From Anniella stebbinsi (lineage: Eukaryota > Chordata > Lepidosauria > Squamata > Anniellidae), in assembly GCA_029215795.1 (NCBI GenBank), contig JARDYH010000002.1:110234501-110298500 (forward strand): 64,000 nucleotides of DNA, in the 5' to 3' direction. A program made the translations under genes and the position numbers. Below are positions 23,606 to 35,944 of this stretch, in pieces. The notes under the pieces were generated by a model that was given only the letters and a program-made list of their open reading frames with translations, was not told where the DNA came from and did no database searches. Within the stretch, counting starts at the first letter, position 1; every line of letters starts with the position of its first letter.

Positions 23606-23835
23606 TTGTGTCCTACTTTACAGGGGGCAGTCCTCTATTTGTAAGTATCCTCTATTTGAAGGGCTCTCCAGTCCAACTCCAATTTAAAGACGAGAGCCAT
23701 AAGAAGAGAGAGCCAGCAGGGTCCTTGATCGGTTAGCACCTGGACAACTGACTCGGCAGGCACATAGGTTACCTGGTCACAGTCTTCACCATCATGGTGA
23801 AATGTAATGATAGTAATTATTTCTAAATTTACATA
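23606..23835 (+). repeat. dispersed repeat R1, copy 2
   Basis: Matches 18048-18300 in motif order from 'gtgtcctactttacaggggg' to 'catcatggtgaaatgtaatg'. Confidence 0.5.
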
Positions 23836-23906
23836 CTGATACATACATTGACATATGTCAACCTGTGTCCTCTTTGGCAATGAATAAGTGGTCCCAAGGA
23901 AAATTT

Positions 23907-24192
23907 GGGTAGGATCCAATTGTGCCCTTCTACTGGCAGCCCAGGCCTGCCGGCAGTGGTTCATGAGCACAGCCCCCACCACTGGGGGCTGTGATGTAGC
24001 ACTTCCAGAGGCGAGTGCTAAAATGAGTGGAAACGCTCGTTTGTGGAAGGGATATGACCTGCCCCTTCCAGAAATGAGCATTTCTGTTCATTTTCAGCAC
24101 TTGCCCACATCACGGCCGCCATCAATAGGGGCTGCGCGCATGCTGCCAGTGAGCCTAGGCTGCCCATGGAAGGACACAATTGGATCCTACCC
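23907..24192. mobile_element. TIR element with GGATCCAATTG ends (286 bp)
   Basis: Ends GGGTAGGATCCAATTGTGCC and the inverse ACACAATTGGATCCTACCC. The interior is GC-rich. Related to 19206-19522. No target duplication seen. Confidence 0.6.
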
Positions 24193-27100
24193 CTTGTTGG
24201 CATATTTGTAAAATACTTAATGTAATTTAAATGCCTTGTTTTAGAACTACACGATATATTTGCAGTGGATCAACTAAAGCAGCTTTCACATCTAGTTAAA
24301 TTGCTTTGCCCCTAAATGCTGGACAAAAGTTCTCTTTTTTTTTTTTTTTGCCCTAATGTTCCAATTCAGATATTTTTAATGTGAATGATGCTTTCAGTAA
24401 GGCTCTCATGAGTTGGGAATAATTAAGAAGTTTAAAGAGAATGGCGTATCCAACAGTTGTCTTATTTTAATAAAGGAAGAGGTTTTATTGTTTATAGCCA
24501 ATTATTAAAACCAGAAGAACTATTCCAGCAAAGGTGAACTAACATTTGCTGCCTCCTGATTGTTATTTCATGCTTGATTTTTTTCTGTCCTAACAAAAAT
24601 GTATTCCCTGCCCTAGCCTAAATGACCCAACGCCTCCTTCTTTCTTGAGGCTAATGCTTACTGGGAAGCGGTGGTGGGAGACTCAACACAATGATCCCCC
24701 TTGGGTATGAAACACCTGCTTTCAACTCAGTTTTTTCTAGACTGCAGTCCCTTTACAGCCAACAGAATTTCACTAGGGCCCAGTGAATGGGCGGAGAACA
24801 TTGTACAAAATGCTGTAGTGTTGCAGTATAGCAGAAACTGAGTGGCTGTGGACCTGATCACAGCCTGGGCAAAGACCATTGGGAGCCCCATATAAGCTGC
24901 TCCCAGGGCAGAACCACATGTTACTTAAACATTGGGTTGCCAGCCAAAACATGATGAGTTCTCCCCACCCATCCCTCTCTAATATTTAGTTCAGCTTCTT
25001 TAATCTTCTAATGTCACTAGGAAGTGCATTTCCCCCATCCCCACTCTGTGTCTGCTGCTGGCAAGACCGAGAAACCATACATTGCAATGACATTGGGAAA
25101 CAGGGCAAATTAAACTAAAATTTTACAGATGGGAAGGTGGCAGCCCTGAATACTCTGTAATATATTAGTTCTGCCTCAACGTTCGAGGGAAGAGAAGAAT
25201 TCAAATAGGTTGGATAGACCGATAGAACTGCAAATCCATACAGGTCATATTAGTACATTCAAGGCTAAAGTACAATGTGTTCACCTCTCCTGACCTGATT
25301 CAAAAGCAACTTTGACATTTTATTACATATCATTATTGTGTAGTACAAATCAGCTCCCAATGAGTAGCCACAGGTATAGACAAAAGACTCGAGTAGTGGA
25401 TTAGAAACAAACTTTACTGGAGGTATAACAAGCTTACATCTCAAGCCAAGATGGCTACAAAACAGCTTCTTGGCCAGCCTTGCTTACAGGAGGAGGAGGA
25501 AGAAGGAAATAGAGGGGAGGAGACAGGAAAAGGCCAGAATAACAGCCCAGCAATCCCCGCCCATCTCTCTCTGCTATATGTTACCCTTCGACTTCAGATT
25601 AAGTGATTTATGGCTGTACCCTTGCCAACAATTATATCCTGCCCTTCAGTGTAAATCATTTCCAGGAAGGCAGACAAAATAGAAATATTGGGTTAAATCT
25701 AACACTGTGCAAGCAAACCTTCTGCTTGTGCAATGGGACCTTCCCCTTGCTCTGCTTCAAACCCTCCAGAACAGATTAGGGACATGCAGGGATGGGAGGG
25801 GGATGCATTCGGCCGACAGATTCTATTCCATCGGCAAACAGCCAGCATTAGATACAAGCCATAGAAACAATGATGCCAGATAAGTCAATCAGTGACAAGT
25901 AAAAGAGCAGGATCTTAAAAACAAATAAACAAAACTCCCAGTCCCAGTTAAGACAAGATCATCACAAGTTAAAAGCCTAGGAAAATAAGCAAGTTATTTG
26001 CCTGGCAGCAAGAGAGCATCATGGTAGGTGCCAGGCAAGCCTCCTTTGGGAGGACATTTCATAAGTGGGACAGCACAACAGAGAAGTGAAAACAAGTACA
26101 ACAATTTTAGTTTGGGAAGGTACTGCAATTTGGTTAAGCCGAGGGATAGGAAACTGAGCAGCCTTTGGCAACAAATTTATTTTAAAAGAGTGCATACATG
26201 GGGGTGGCAAAAGCTTTCTGCACAGTTCTATGTAGTGCCATATCCTTTGACAAGTTGGTCAACTGTGTGAGGTCCCTAAGGGTCATGAGGATGACTGATA
26301 CTTATATAGATAGGGATGGAAAAATTAGTCTATATCCGGTCCATGTTAGTTGCACATGCATTTAGTCATAAGTTCATTTCGTCCAATTTCTGCATCATTC
26401 TGCATTTAAAAATAATAAAAAAACCTGCACAAAAATTCTGTTATTTTTGTACACAACTTTCCCTAATATATACATTTTATAAAAATCTTTCCTTAATATA
26501 CACATTTTTGTACACAATTTTTGAGCTGGGAACAGCATTGCAAAGTTCAGGGAACTACGGAGTCTGAAGCATAACTGTCTTCTGATACGAATATTTACCC
26601 AGGAAAAGCAAATTAGGCTGGTCCACTTAAAAATGCAGACCAAAATAAATTCTCCGGAATCCCTTGTTGTAAGGCAGCCTTATACAAAAGAAACAGTTGG
26701 AAAGTTAGCCCAACAACTGGTTTTTGTGTTTGTTTGTTTTTACCTTCTGGCCAAAAAAAGTATTGGTTTGCAGGAAGCGTGTTCGAGGCAGATTCCCCTT
26801 CTGGTCTGGCTGTAACATAAGGAACCTACTCCAGCATCTTTGTACCTCTGGCACTGTCACTATCCAGAAAAAGAAGACATAGAACTGAGTAGTCAGAGAT
26901 TTGATTGAAAGTCTTTCCTTTCCTTACCACAGTCTAGGATTTTCTCCATTAACATTTATAGCATATTCAATTCCATACAAAAAATGGAGGTGTATCAAAA
27001 TGGACATAAAAATCTGATAAGAATGCAAATCTTGCTGGCAGATAATATGATTTCATATTAAAGAACGATTAATCAAATGGAATATTTCAGGCCTCTTATT

Positions 27101-27284
27101 TTTCAGTATTTTCAAATTCGACATGTACCGACAGAACCTGTGATTAAATATTCACAAATCAGTGAAAGACCAAAATTTTTGTGAGGAAAATTTATATTTC
27201 GTTATGCTTATCAAGTAGCTGTGATTGGCTGCAGCTTCCTTTTGATAATACACCTGGGGGGAATCTACTCCAGCCATTTATCAC
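24193..27284. other. gene-free, intron-like
   Basis: I see no supported exon. 26300-26560 is AT-rich with repeated 'ttgtacacaa.ttt' and 'cctaatatacaca' words, perhaps an old copy of the AT-rich repeat family at 2222. The rest is unremarkable. Confidence 0.35.
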
Positions 27285-27550
27285 CCCATATGTGTCTGCG
27301 CGTCTACACTCCTGCGCAACCCTCATGAGTATTTTTTTTTAAAAAAAAAAACCTCTGCCCATAGCTATCTGCCTACCTCCACCCACTTCTACCAACATGC
27401 ATGAAAGTGCCGTAATGGGGCGCATGTGCTCCTGCAATGGCACTCCTGTAATTGTAGTAAAGATCAGTCGCGTGAGCCCTGTGAGTGCTGATCACGGAAG
27501 CAGGGAACATTCGAAAGCATCCCTCTTCCGTAGTGAAGGGCTGCAGGTAT
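27285..27550 (+). repeat. dispersed repeat, copy B of 11140-11640
   Basis: Shares 'tgctcctgcaatggcactcc' and 'agcatccctcttccgta' in the same order as copy A, with an intervening A/T run at 27330-27351. Confidence 0.55.
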
Positions 27551-28314
27551 AGGTTAGCCCCTGGAGGTATACCCAGTTTTGATACCATGTAACATCTGAA
27601 ACAGCTTGAACTTGGTCTGGCAGCCAGCCCCAACACTTAAAAACTTTTAAATTACCATATTTCCATTTTAAAAGACTTAAAAGGATGTGGTGTGGTAACC
27701 AAATTAGATATTATGTCAATTATAATTAACATGCATGTTTTAAAAAATGAAGCAGCTGCAGGGCCAGAGGAAAGCAGCATCAGAACTACAGGGGATGGGT
27801 TGAACCCATACCTAAGGGCCATTCCAGTGGTGGGTGGGGCTAAAGTCAAAAGGGGCAGATCCAAAAATACCAGCATATTTTAGCTGGAAGCTCTTACTGC
27901 CGGTAATTAAGCTTTAGGAGAGGCATTTCAACCTTAGAGAATGAGGGAAAACGTCACAAAAGCTAGGAAATCGCCAAAGGATTGGTGGTCAGGGGAAAGT
28001 AGGTGAGCCAGGGGAAGGACTAAGCAATAAAGTTAACTAAGCATTTCCTGTGCATCAGGAAATGCTGGTGTAATATCAAACTTAGGCAGCAGGCTGCTTA
28101 TAGCACTTTCTGGGGAACCGGAATGTATGCAGACGACTCAAAGTAGGGTTGGAGGCTTTGAGCCATACAAATTGGTGGCAGCCTTAGCTTTGTAGTAAGG
28201 GCCTCGCTGTTACGGAGTGCATAACTGCTTGAGCTTCACCTACAGAACCCACACAGAAGTATAATATTTAGGCATATCACAACTTTTGATAACTGAGTTT
28301 TTTTTTAACCATAC

Positions 28315-28373
28315 CTTAATTAGAATTAGGTAGATCCACTGGAGGCCAAACACAATTGCTTTGAGATCTGCGC
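28315..28373 (-). CDS. weak candidate exon (59 bp)
   Basis: Minus strand. CTAG acceptor, open block of two bases plus 19 codons (ADLKAIVFGLQWIYLILIK), donor AAG|gtatgg. It is phase-compatible with the candidate at 30525-30641 upstream and the exon at 17452-17557 downstream. The acceptor lacks a good pyrimidine tract and the exon is short, so chance cannot be excluded. Confidence 0.2.
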
Positions 28374-28984
28374 CTAGCCTACTGTATCCAAGTTGCTGGT
28401 TACCAACCATTTTCTGTTCACTTTAAGCATTGTCCCATTTTATTTTTAAATGTCTTGAAGAGGCATAACTTTGATGTTTCAGTACATTGGTGAGCATGCA
28501 AAGCATTTCATAACCTTCACTGCTTAGCGATTTAGATTCATATAATTTGATACCAGTGAAGTGTATCCGTAATGAATGGTGCTAAAAGAGATAAGACCAT
28601 ACCATAGATTGACATCTTGTAGGCCATATGATTCAACAGCATCACTCTTTTCTTGACCCTAGCCAAAGGAGAGGGACAGTTGAATGCACACGTTTATTGT
28701 CAGGATTGTATTGGTGCTCTGGCCATGTTTTGAGGTTCTTCAGGGAACTAATGTCACTTGAAAGCATTATATCAGAAACACTTAATACAAGGGGATCATT
28801 GCCAGTTTCAGGTGTGCAACTGTCATGGCAAGATTTTCAGCAAGGTTGAAAGGGCCGCTCATGAATATACTCAAGAATAAATTGCAAAAACCTGGTGTAT
28901 TTTAAGAGCTTGTTTTGACTACTGTCTTACATCTCTTATATTTCCAAGCCTTTAAGAACTGCTCATGTTGGCATTTTAAACTTG
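28374..28984. other. no gene seen
   Basis: Intron-like; no recognised repeat. Confidence 0.3.
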
Positions 28985-29166
28985 AAGCAGCTTTGATTTT
29001 ATTGCCAATATTTGAAAGTTTACTGATTTAGTTTGTTGTGTCAGTTTGTATGCTTTATTACTTTCTATTTTTATTGTACTTACTTCTTCCTACTTTGTTA
29101 GCTGCCCTAGGAATATACATTTATGTTCAAGGTGTGGGATGTAAATGATGTAAATAATAAAAAAAA
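28985..29166 (+). mobile_element. LINE 3' tail
   Basis: 'gttagctgccctaggaatat' and 'gtgggatgtaaatgatgtaa' followed by AATAATAAAAAAA. This is a typical plus-strand L2/CR1 3' UTR and A-rich tail. Confidence 0.5.
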
Positions 29167-30524
29167 TCACAATTGGTTGTACCCAACTGTGGTGTCCTGC
29201 CAGCAGGAGGAAACCGCTGGCAGAATGGATTCCCTCTCTCCCCACTGCAGCCCTCCTCTCCACTGTACCACCCCCAAATCTGCTCTAAATTATTGGGGGG
29301 ACCCTCTAGAGAAGATTTGGAGGGCAGGCAGGGGGCTGAAGATGAGAGGGATGGATCCAACGCATACTATCTCTCCACCAGCCTTCTGAATGTGTTGGAC
29401 TGCAACTTCCATCATCCCTAGCCAGCATTCTGGGAAAGGCTGTCCTACACCATGATGCTGATTCCTTTCAATCCACAGATCATTTAGAAAACCTTTTAGC
29501 TTGCTGAGATGGACTCATTGCTTCATTGTTCTAAAAACCAGTAGGTTCCATTTTAGTTACTCCCCTCGTACCTTCACAAAGAGGAGCAGAATGTAAATCA
29601 AAGGTAGTTGCAAAGCTGGACAATTTGAAAAGGCCTTGTCGCAGCCTCATGTTTGGAGTGTGCAATTATTTCCCCCAGTAAGATTTATAATTGTGATTGG
29701 TTTGCTGAAGGTTCAAATTTAATGCCTGGAAAGCAGTACATCCCGTGCCTTGCTGTTTCAGCAGAGCTATTGACTGTAGCTGCACTCCAAGCACCCCCGG
29801 GCCCTAGATTCAGAAAAATTGGTTGCGCAGGGCAAGAAGCTGCAAGGTTAAAAAGGAGATCAAGAGCTAAAAGTGGTCTCCATAATTTATTCATTTAGGA
29901 GTAAAGGTTGGAAAGAGTTTGCCTTGAAAGGTGAGATCTAAAGTAATAAAATGAAATCAATATTAACCGCATCGTACGTGTAATAAAGCAAATGTTTGGC
30001 AACAGAAGCATAGTGATACATAGCAAAGGGAAATATAGTTTCTTAATGACTATGTCACCATATTGTCACATTCTTCTCTGTCCCTTCTTCTCATCACAGT
30101 TGTACCTTTGGCAGGCAGTAAATCTCTCAGATCTTTTAAACTCACCAGCAAAGAAAGCAGCAGCGCAAGGCCCAGGTCTATAAATTCTCAACTGGCTGTG
30201 CAATGTTTCTCACACTTTATGATGATTTCCAAATCCCCTCCAGTTATCCCATGTGTACAGTAAGCACATCAAATGCTCAAGAGCTCATGAGCATTTAGCA
30301 CATACTTGTCCATTGTTACCTCACTGCTGTTGGATGTGGAGAAAATGGGAAGAATCTTATTTTAGGCATGTTGAGAGTGCTATACCATAAAAAGGATTAA
30401 GGGAAAGTGTTCAGCAATCAGTGGAGTGAGCAGAAATAGCACTTTCTCCTTCAGAAGCAAAGAGGGTGAGAGTGAATCACTCAGCAGTGGTCGATACATT
30501 AAAAGATGATGTTCTTACTTTTAC
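29167..30524. other. gene-free, intron-like
   Basis: A palindromic-element half lies at about 29392-29447 ('ggactgcaacttccatcatc'). No supported exon. Confidence 0.35.
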
Positions 30525-30641
30525 AGGTCTCCGCATGGATTGCAATCCAGTTGGCTTGAGACGGATCTGTAATTTCAGTAAGGATTTGACCATCATTCTT
30601 GTGAAAATGACTTGCATAAACTCCCATGGTCCAAAGAAATC
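30525..30641 (-). CDS. candidate coding exon (117 bp)
   Basis: Minus strand. The acceptor region is cattttcaacgttttag-ggttgtag-type, with two possible AGs. From the second AG the exon reads two bases, 38 codons, one spare T, beginning FLWTMGVYASHFHKNDGQIL and including SQANWIAIHAET. The donor is CCT|gtaaaa. It joins in phase to the candidate first exon at 31961-32093. Only one frame is open. Unrecognised; supported only by splice signals, openness and phase. Confidence 0.3.
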
Positions 30642-31960
30642 CTACAACCTAAAACGTTGAAATGAACCTAGTTACACATGCTCAACTATGCTTATCAGAG
30701 AATGGGGATGACAGAAAAACTTGCATTATCCTACAGCATGTATCTTCTCCTTGCCACTTCAGGATTCCAACACATAAAGAGATTCACATTCAGCGAATCC
30801 ACAAAGCTGAGAGAGCAGTTTGCCTAATGAGTTTGTGGTTAAGATGAGATTTGAATCCTGGACTTCTCAGCTCACATTCTGCTGCTAAATTCTTGTTTTT
30901 AAAAATACCGGAGTTGCACATTGCATCCATGCAAACATTATTAACTGTTAGATTTGAACTCTTTCACAATCCAGTCTCAAGTCTTCTCAGCTTCTGGGAC
31001 AAACAAAGGCTGCAATCCAAAGCATGCTAGCTTGGAAGTAAGCCCCACTGAAATAAGTGGGATTTGCATCTGAATGAAAATATGTAGGTTTGGGGCTGCA
31101 ATCCTATGCACCCTTGCTGGGAAACAAATCCCTTTGAATTTAGTGGAGCCTGGCACTACTGTTTTATAGCGGCATTGAAATGTACCGATAACGGTAGAGG
31201 CGCAAACCAAATTCCATATATCACTTTCATAGTGTTATAGCCTACTTTTTATTCCACATGCATAATGATTTGACACAAGATGTAGATCTAGCCTGGGTCT
31301 GAGTTTATATATCCTTTTGCCATATATTCATATCACTTGTGTGACAAGCTGGATGTGGGCCACTCTCTTGAAACTATAGTAATAGTTAACTAGCAAAAAA
31401 AAAATTCTTTGCTGAATGGACAAGTTGGGGCTTGCTCAAAGAAAACACAACAATATCCACCAGGCTTTATAAGAAACTCTTTAAGGGTCTGTCAGATTTC
31501 TAAAGTTATTTCCCAGAATGGCTCATTTAGGCAACATCCCTCCCATAATAAATAAAATTTGAAAATGTCGGTAGCAGGTTTTGTGCCCAGCAGGGTAGAG
31601 AAGATAGACAAGGAAATGGGGGGGGGGGGGAGGAACAAGGCACTGTGTTGCTCCCAGGCTCAATCCTGAAGGGAAGCAGCTTGTGGCGGTGCTATAGGAG
31701 GGAGCGTTGGTGGCTATGGTTGGAGCTCTCCCCCAGTGAAAACTCTCCCAACTCCCTCATAAGCGTTTGATGGGTTCTCATTTAAAAAAAAGGGGGGGGA
31801 AGAGAGTTTTGTAAACCTGAAGTCAATTGGGACTCTGCATTGATAACTCAGCACTGTCTGGTATCTTACCCACTGAAAGCAAAGGAGCAAGCGAATTTTT
31901 TAGACAAAGCAGCCCAGTCTCAAAAACATAGGGAAGCTAAGAGAGCAGTAATACACTTAC
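30642..31960. other. gene-free, intron-like
   Basis: The common dispersed motif ('gctgcaatcctatgcaccct') is at about 31012-31130. A poly-G run lies near 31619-31631. Nothing else supported. Confidence 0.35.
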
Positions 31961-32093
31961 CTTCCTCTTGTTCTTTTGTTCTCTTCTTCCTTCCCTCCTC
32001 TTTAAGAGTGTTGTTGCAAGCCACTGTATCCAGGAGAAGCCTCCTAGACTTGTTGTTGTTGCCAGGGCTTTGCTTTGTCCAGGAAGTGTCCAT
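31961..32093 (-). CDS. candidate first coding exon
   Basis: Minus strand. An ATG at 32093-32091 (context gggtaaATGG, with an in-frame TAA directly before it) opens 44 codons beginning MDTSWTKQSPGNNNKSRRLL and ending in a charged stretch KEEGRKKRTKEQEE. It then meets a strong donor GAAG|gtaagt at 31960-31955 with one spare G. A downstream exon at 30525 is phase-compatible. The plus-strand complement is a CT-rich tract, which could create such charged peptides by chance. Gene not recognised. Confidence 0.3.
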
Positions 32094-32452
32094 TTACCCA
32101 GACACAGTGTCACAATATAGCTGCCTCACCTTCACCTCTTTCTCCCAGCACAAGCAAGAGAAGCCTTCAGCTGAGCTTGGAGGAGGACTGTGTTGTTTCT
32201 ATATGCGGGGGGGGGGGGACTCCCTCAGCCCAAAGGGAACAATCGAGGCTTTCAAAAATGATTGATTGCTAAGAGAAACACATGTTAAGTACTTAATTGA
32301 ATATAAATTTTAAAATGTGTTTTATTAGTGAGGTACCAGAACTCAAATTTTTCCTTGAAGACACATCAGCTGACCAGAAACTTGCATACTTACGGAAATG
32401 ATTTCTTAACATGCTCAGATGAACTCCCTTCCAGGATGACTTCCTGCATTCT

Positions 32453-32590
32453 AGAGCAGCCTTCCCAAACCTGATGTCCTCCAGATGTGCTGAACTATAG
32501 ATGCCATCACCCTCAGCCAGCACGGCAGCTGGTAATGATGGGTATTGCAGTCCAACACATCTGGAAAGCACCAGGTTCGGGAAGAATGAT
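32453..32590. mobile_element. short palindromic element (~138 bp)
   Basis: Inverted arms 'agcagccttcccaaacctga' and 'caccaggttcgggaag', inner 'gatgggtattgcagtccaac'. Same design as 9984-10105. Confidence 0.6.
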
Positions 32591-34406
32591 CTAGGGCATT
32601 CAGATTAAGTCCTGGGGCCGAGACCTGGCAAGACCTGGCAATCAAGGCTGACACCTTTTTAGCCTGCCAAATTTTTAATGGTTCAGTCATTCACAATGTC
32701 AGTGTTCAACATCTAGGGGCTGTTTATTGTTAAGTATAATCATGGGTCCCTAGCAACGTTGTGTTATTTTAATGATTAAATGCAGTGCTTGAGATCTGAT
32801 CATTAATGGTCGTTAAAGCTCCTTAGTATCCCACAAAGCAATTTCAGGTTTCAGAGTGCAGCTGAGAGTCAAAGTAACTCCACTACAAATAATGTGTGAA
32901 CACCCCACAAAGCCTTACTTTAATCTCCTCTCACACTTAAAAAAATAAACAGAACACCTTACTGTTGCTTTTAAGAAGGGAATTTTGCCTTCACAAACCT
33001 AATTCTGAAATTTAAGACAGCATCAGAGAACATTAACTTTGGACACAAAATTTCACCTTCTCTGAACGTATGAAGAAACACTCTCTGTACTTTCTACTTA
33101 CTGCAGAGAGAATCAGAGAGAGTTTTCCAAAATATGCCCATAAAAATTATAAACAGATGGCAGCCCTACCTGACACAAATTAAGCCTTACCCATAGCACC
33201 TTCTAGGCCATCCTTAGATGCACAAGATTTCCAGGACACCATGTGAGCCCTATACAACTTCTCTAAGCAGTTATTATGAACTAGATATTATGTATAATAA
33301 TAGTGGTCAGTTGGCTGAACAATATCATGTGTTAAGAACTGTGAATTCACATGGATTTAATATAGTTTATAACTCTAAAATTCTCGTGTCCAAAAAGATT
33401 AAAAAAGAACAGAAAAAGCATCTTTGAGGATTTGAGCTGTCTTTAGCTTGGCAGGAACGCTTGAGAAGTTAAAAGAATGACTGCTCCTATCCAACACAAC
33501 ATGAGTGATTTATCTGAAGGGTTATATTTATGAATGAACTTGCAGCTAGTGGAATAGATTATACAATGGTGGCAAAAGCTGTCTGTGGACATTAACATAG
33601 AACATGTATCAGCAATAGAACAATTAGGGTGTTGACATAGTTTTTCAAATTGTATTAAAAATTGTTGATTACGTTGTGAATATTTTAAATAATTGTATTT
33701 TGGTTTATTGTAGCTCCTGATGAAGGATTTATACAATCTGACATGTTGAGCTTGTTTGGAAACTGATTTTTATATTTTCAAGAGCTTTTTTATACTATTG
33801 AAGTCTTCATAGCTCTTCAGCACCAGAGTTTGTCTCTCCCTGCCGCTTCGATTGTTTGGTGCTTTTTTCCCCTCGCATTATATCAGCCCTATACTCTGCC
33901 ATTAGAATTGTGTGAGGGGGAAATGTGAGAATGTGTCAGCTACTCCTATCTGCTTGGTTACATCTCTGTCAACTCCCTCGTTGCTCTCCATGCTGGAAGT
34001 AGGAATGCTGGAGAAATCCACAAAAACTGCGGATTCTGCAGCAGACCGGCTTTTTCCAGGTCACATGGATTCTGTGGACTGTTCTGGTTTTATTTACTTT
34101 CTGGAATTGTATGCAAATTTAGTTTTTCAAAACTACAAAAAAAAAAAAAAAAAAGACTGCCTGAAAATGTGCATTTCCCCCACTGGCATTTTGGGAAGAT
34201 TTATGCAAGCGCACATTTGGGCAAGGGTATGCATGAATGCAAGTTGAGAAAAATCTGATTCCGACAGTGAGCAGACAGTCGAATGAATGGTGCCTGACAA
34301 TCTGCGAAGCAAAATGGATTTAATAAAATCTATACATCCCTAGTTGGAGGGCAACTGGGGTTCTAAACATCAAGGGGGCAAAGCGTGGTGTACCTAGATA
34401 ATAGGG
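32591..34406. other. gene-free, intron-like
   Basis: A 16-base A-run lies at about 34139-34154. 33700-33780 has 'ctcctgatgaaggatttata', reminiscent of retroelement 3' ends but not assignable. No supported exon. Confidence 0.3.
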
Positions 34407-34552
34407 TAGCCATATGGCCTGTTTTACAGAGGGCAATCCTCTATTTGAGGGCATCTCTTTGAACAGCTCAAGTCAAGTACAAGTCTGGTTGAAAGATAAA
34501 GAATCCTATGAAAGGTGAGCAGCAGGGGCCTTGAAATTAGCACCTGATAGCA
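34407..34552 (+). repeat. dispersed repeat R1, copy 3 (left part), host of the giant insertion
   Basis: Aligns with 23606-23730 ('ttttacagagggcaatcctc', 'tatttgagggcatctc', 'tagcacctgata'). The match ends where the transposon target site begins. Confidence 0.5.
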
Positions 34553-34560
34553 TTGTGTAT
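34553..34560. repeat. target-site duplication, left copy
   Basis: TTGTGTAT, identical to 49306-49313. Eight bases fitting nTnnnnAn, as hAT transposases produce. Confidence 0.85.
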
Positions 34561-35834
34561 TAGGGGTGTGCATCGGATCGGATCCGATCCACGATCCGAA
34601 TCCGATCCGCCCCAAAAATCGGAAAATCCGATCCGATCCGATCCGACACACCATCCGATCCGATCCGATCCGATCCGGCGAGGTCCGATCCGGATCGGAT
34701 CGGATCGGCGGATCGGACGCCATTTTAAATGCGTTTTTCCCATAGCAAAGTATTGTTGTTTTACAAAAACGCCTATAACTTTTTCATTTTTAACGACAGA
34801 AGGATGAAACTTGGGCACATTGTACACTGGTTAGGGATAGGTATCTGTGAGAAATTTCAGAAAGATTGGTGCATGCAGTTTGTGGCAATTAATTTTTTAA
34901 TAAATAACATGGAATGCCTATAACTCGGTCATTTTTAAAGTTACACACATGAAACTTTGCCACATTGTAGGTGGTACCTTGGGACCCACGTGTGTGAAAT
35001 CCCAGAACCGTGGGTGCTTGCCTGGTGTGGCAATGAATTTTTGAAAAATGGGTAGTAGTGGGGTAAATGCAGTTATGCCTCCCATGTTTTTATTTTTAAA
35101 GATACAAACAGGACACTTCGGCACATTACAGGGAACACTTCCCTTGATATGTGTGTAAAATTTCAGACAGCTAGCTCCAGGCATGTGTTGGCAATGAATT
35201 GTTGAAAATTGGGTAGCAGTGGGGTAAAATACAGTTTTGCCTCCCATTTTTTTATTTTCAAAGATACAAACGGGAAACTTTGGCACATTGCAGGGAACAC
35301 TGCACTTCAAATGTGTGTGAAATTTCCGGAAGCTAGGTGCAACATTGTAGTGGGAAACGAACGTTTATTCATGGCATTTCACATGGGATTTATGGGTTGG
35401 TTTTAAGAGCTACAAAGCTCTAACTCGCTCACATGGCACAGGACCTATGCCCGCTCAAACGCTGAAAATTTCACAAACTTTGGTGCAATGCTTTAGTGGG
35501 AAAACAAAGGTTTATTCATGGCATTTCACATGGGATTTATGGGTTGGTTTTAAGAGCTACAAAGCTCTAACTCGCTCACATGGCACAGGACCTATGCCCG
35601 CTCAAACGCTGAAAATTTCACAAACTTTGGTGCAATGCTTTAGTGGGAAAACAAAGGTTTATTCATGGCATTTCACATGGGATTTATGGGTTGGTTTTAA
35701 GAGCTACAAAGCTCTAACTCGCTCACATGGCACAGGACCTATGCCCGCTCAAACGCTGAAAATTTCACAAACTTTGGTGCAATGCTTTAGTGGGAAAACA
35801 AAGGTTAAACTTTATTATTTTAAACCTTCAGGAA
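34561..35834. repeat. left terminal inverted repeat
   Basis: The outer ~170 bp is dominated by GATCCG words. Then come about four degenerate units of ~150-160 bp, each with 'gatacaaa', 'actttggcacattg' and 'gtgtgtgaaattt'-like words. Three perfect 147-bp units follow (35367-35807). The inner boundary is set where identity to the right TIR ends (taaaccttcaggaa). Confidence 0.85.
35367..35807 (+). repeat. 147-bp tandem triplication inside the left TIR
   Basis: Three head-to-tail copies beginning attcatggcatttcacatgg. The unit is a multiple of 3, so one frame stays open across all of them; I regard that as incidental. The same three copies are in the right TIR. Confidence 0.9.
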
Positions 35835-35944
35835 AGGGAGGGGGAGGCTGTGTTTGTGTGTGTGTGTTTGACAGCTTGATCCACCAATTGTGCTTTAGAA
35901 TACATGACTGAATCACCCAATCCTGTGAAGACTTTCTTCAGCCT

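Noticed and set aside
29742..29880. Possible plus-strand exon after 'ttgctgtttcag'
   Set aside because: The open frame has no recognisable motif and only a poor donor (AAG|gttaaa); not enough to call.
35447..35911. 154-codon frame with three 49-residue repeats (and its mirror at 48014-48433)
   Set aside because: It follows from a 147-bp (multiple of 3) DNA repeat in the TIR; present in both TIRs in opposite orientation with no signals of translation.
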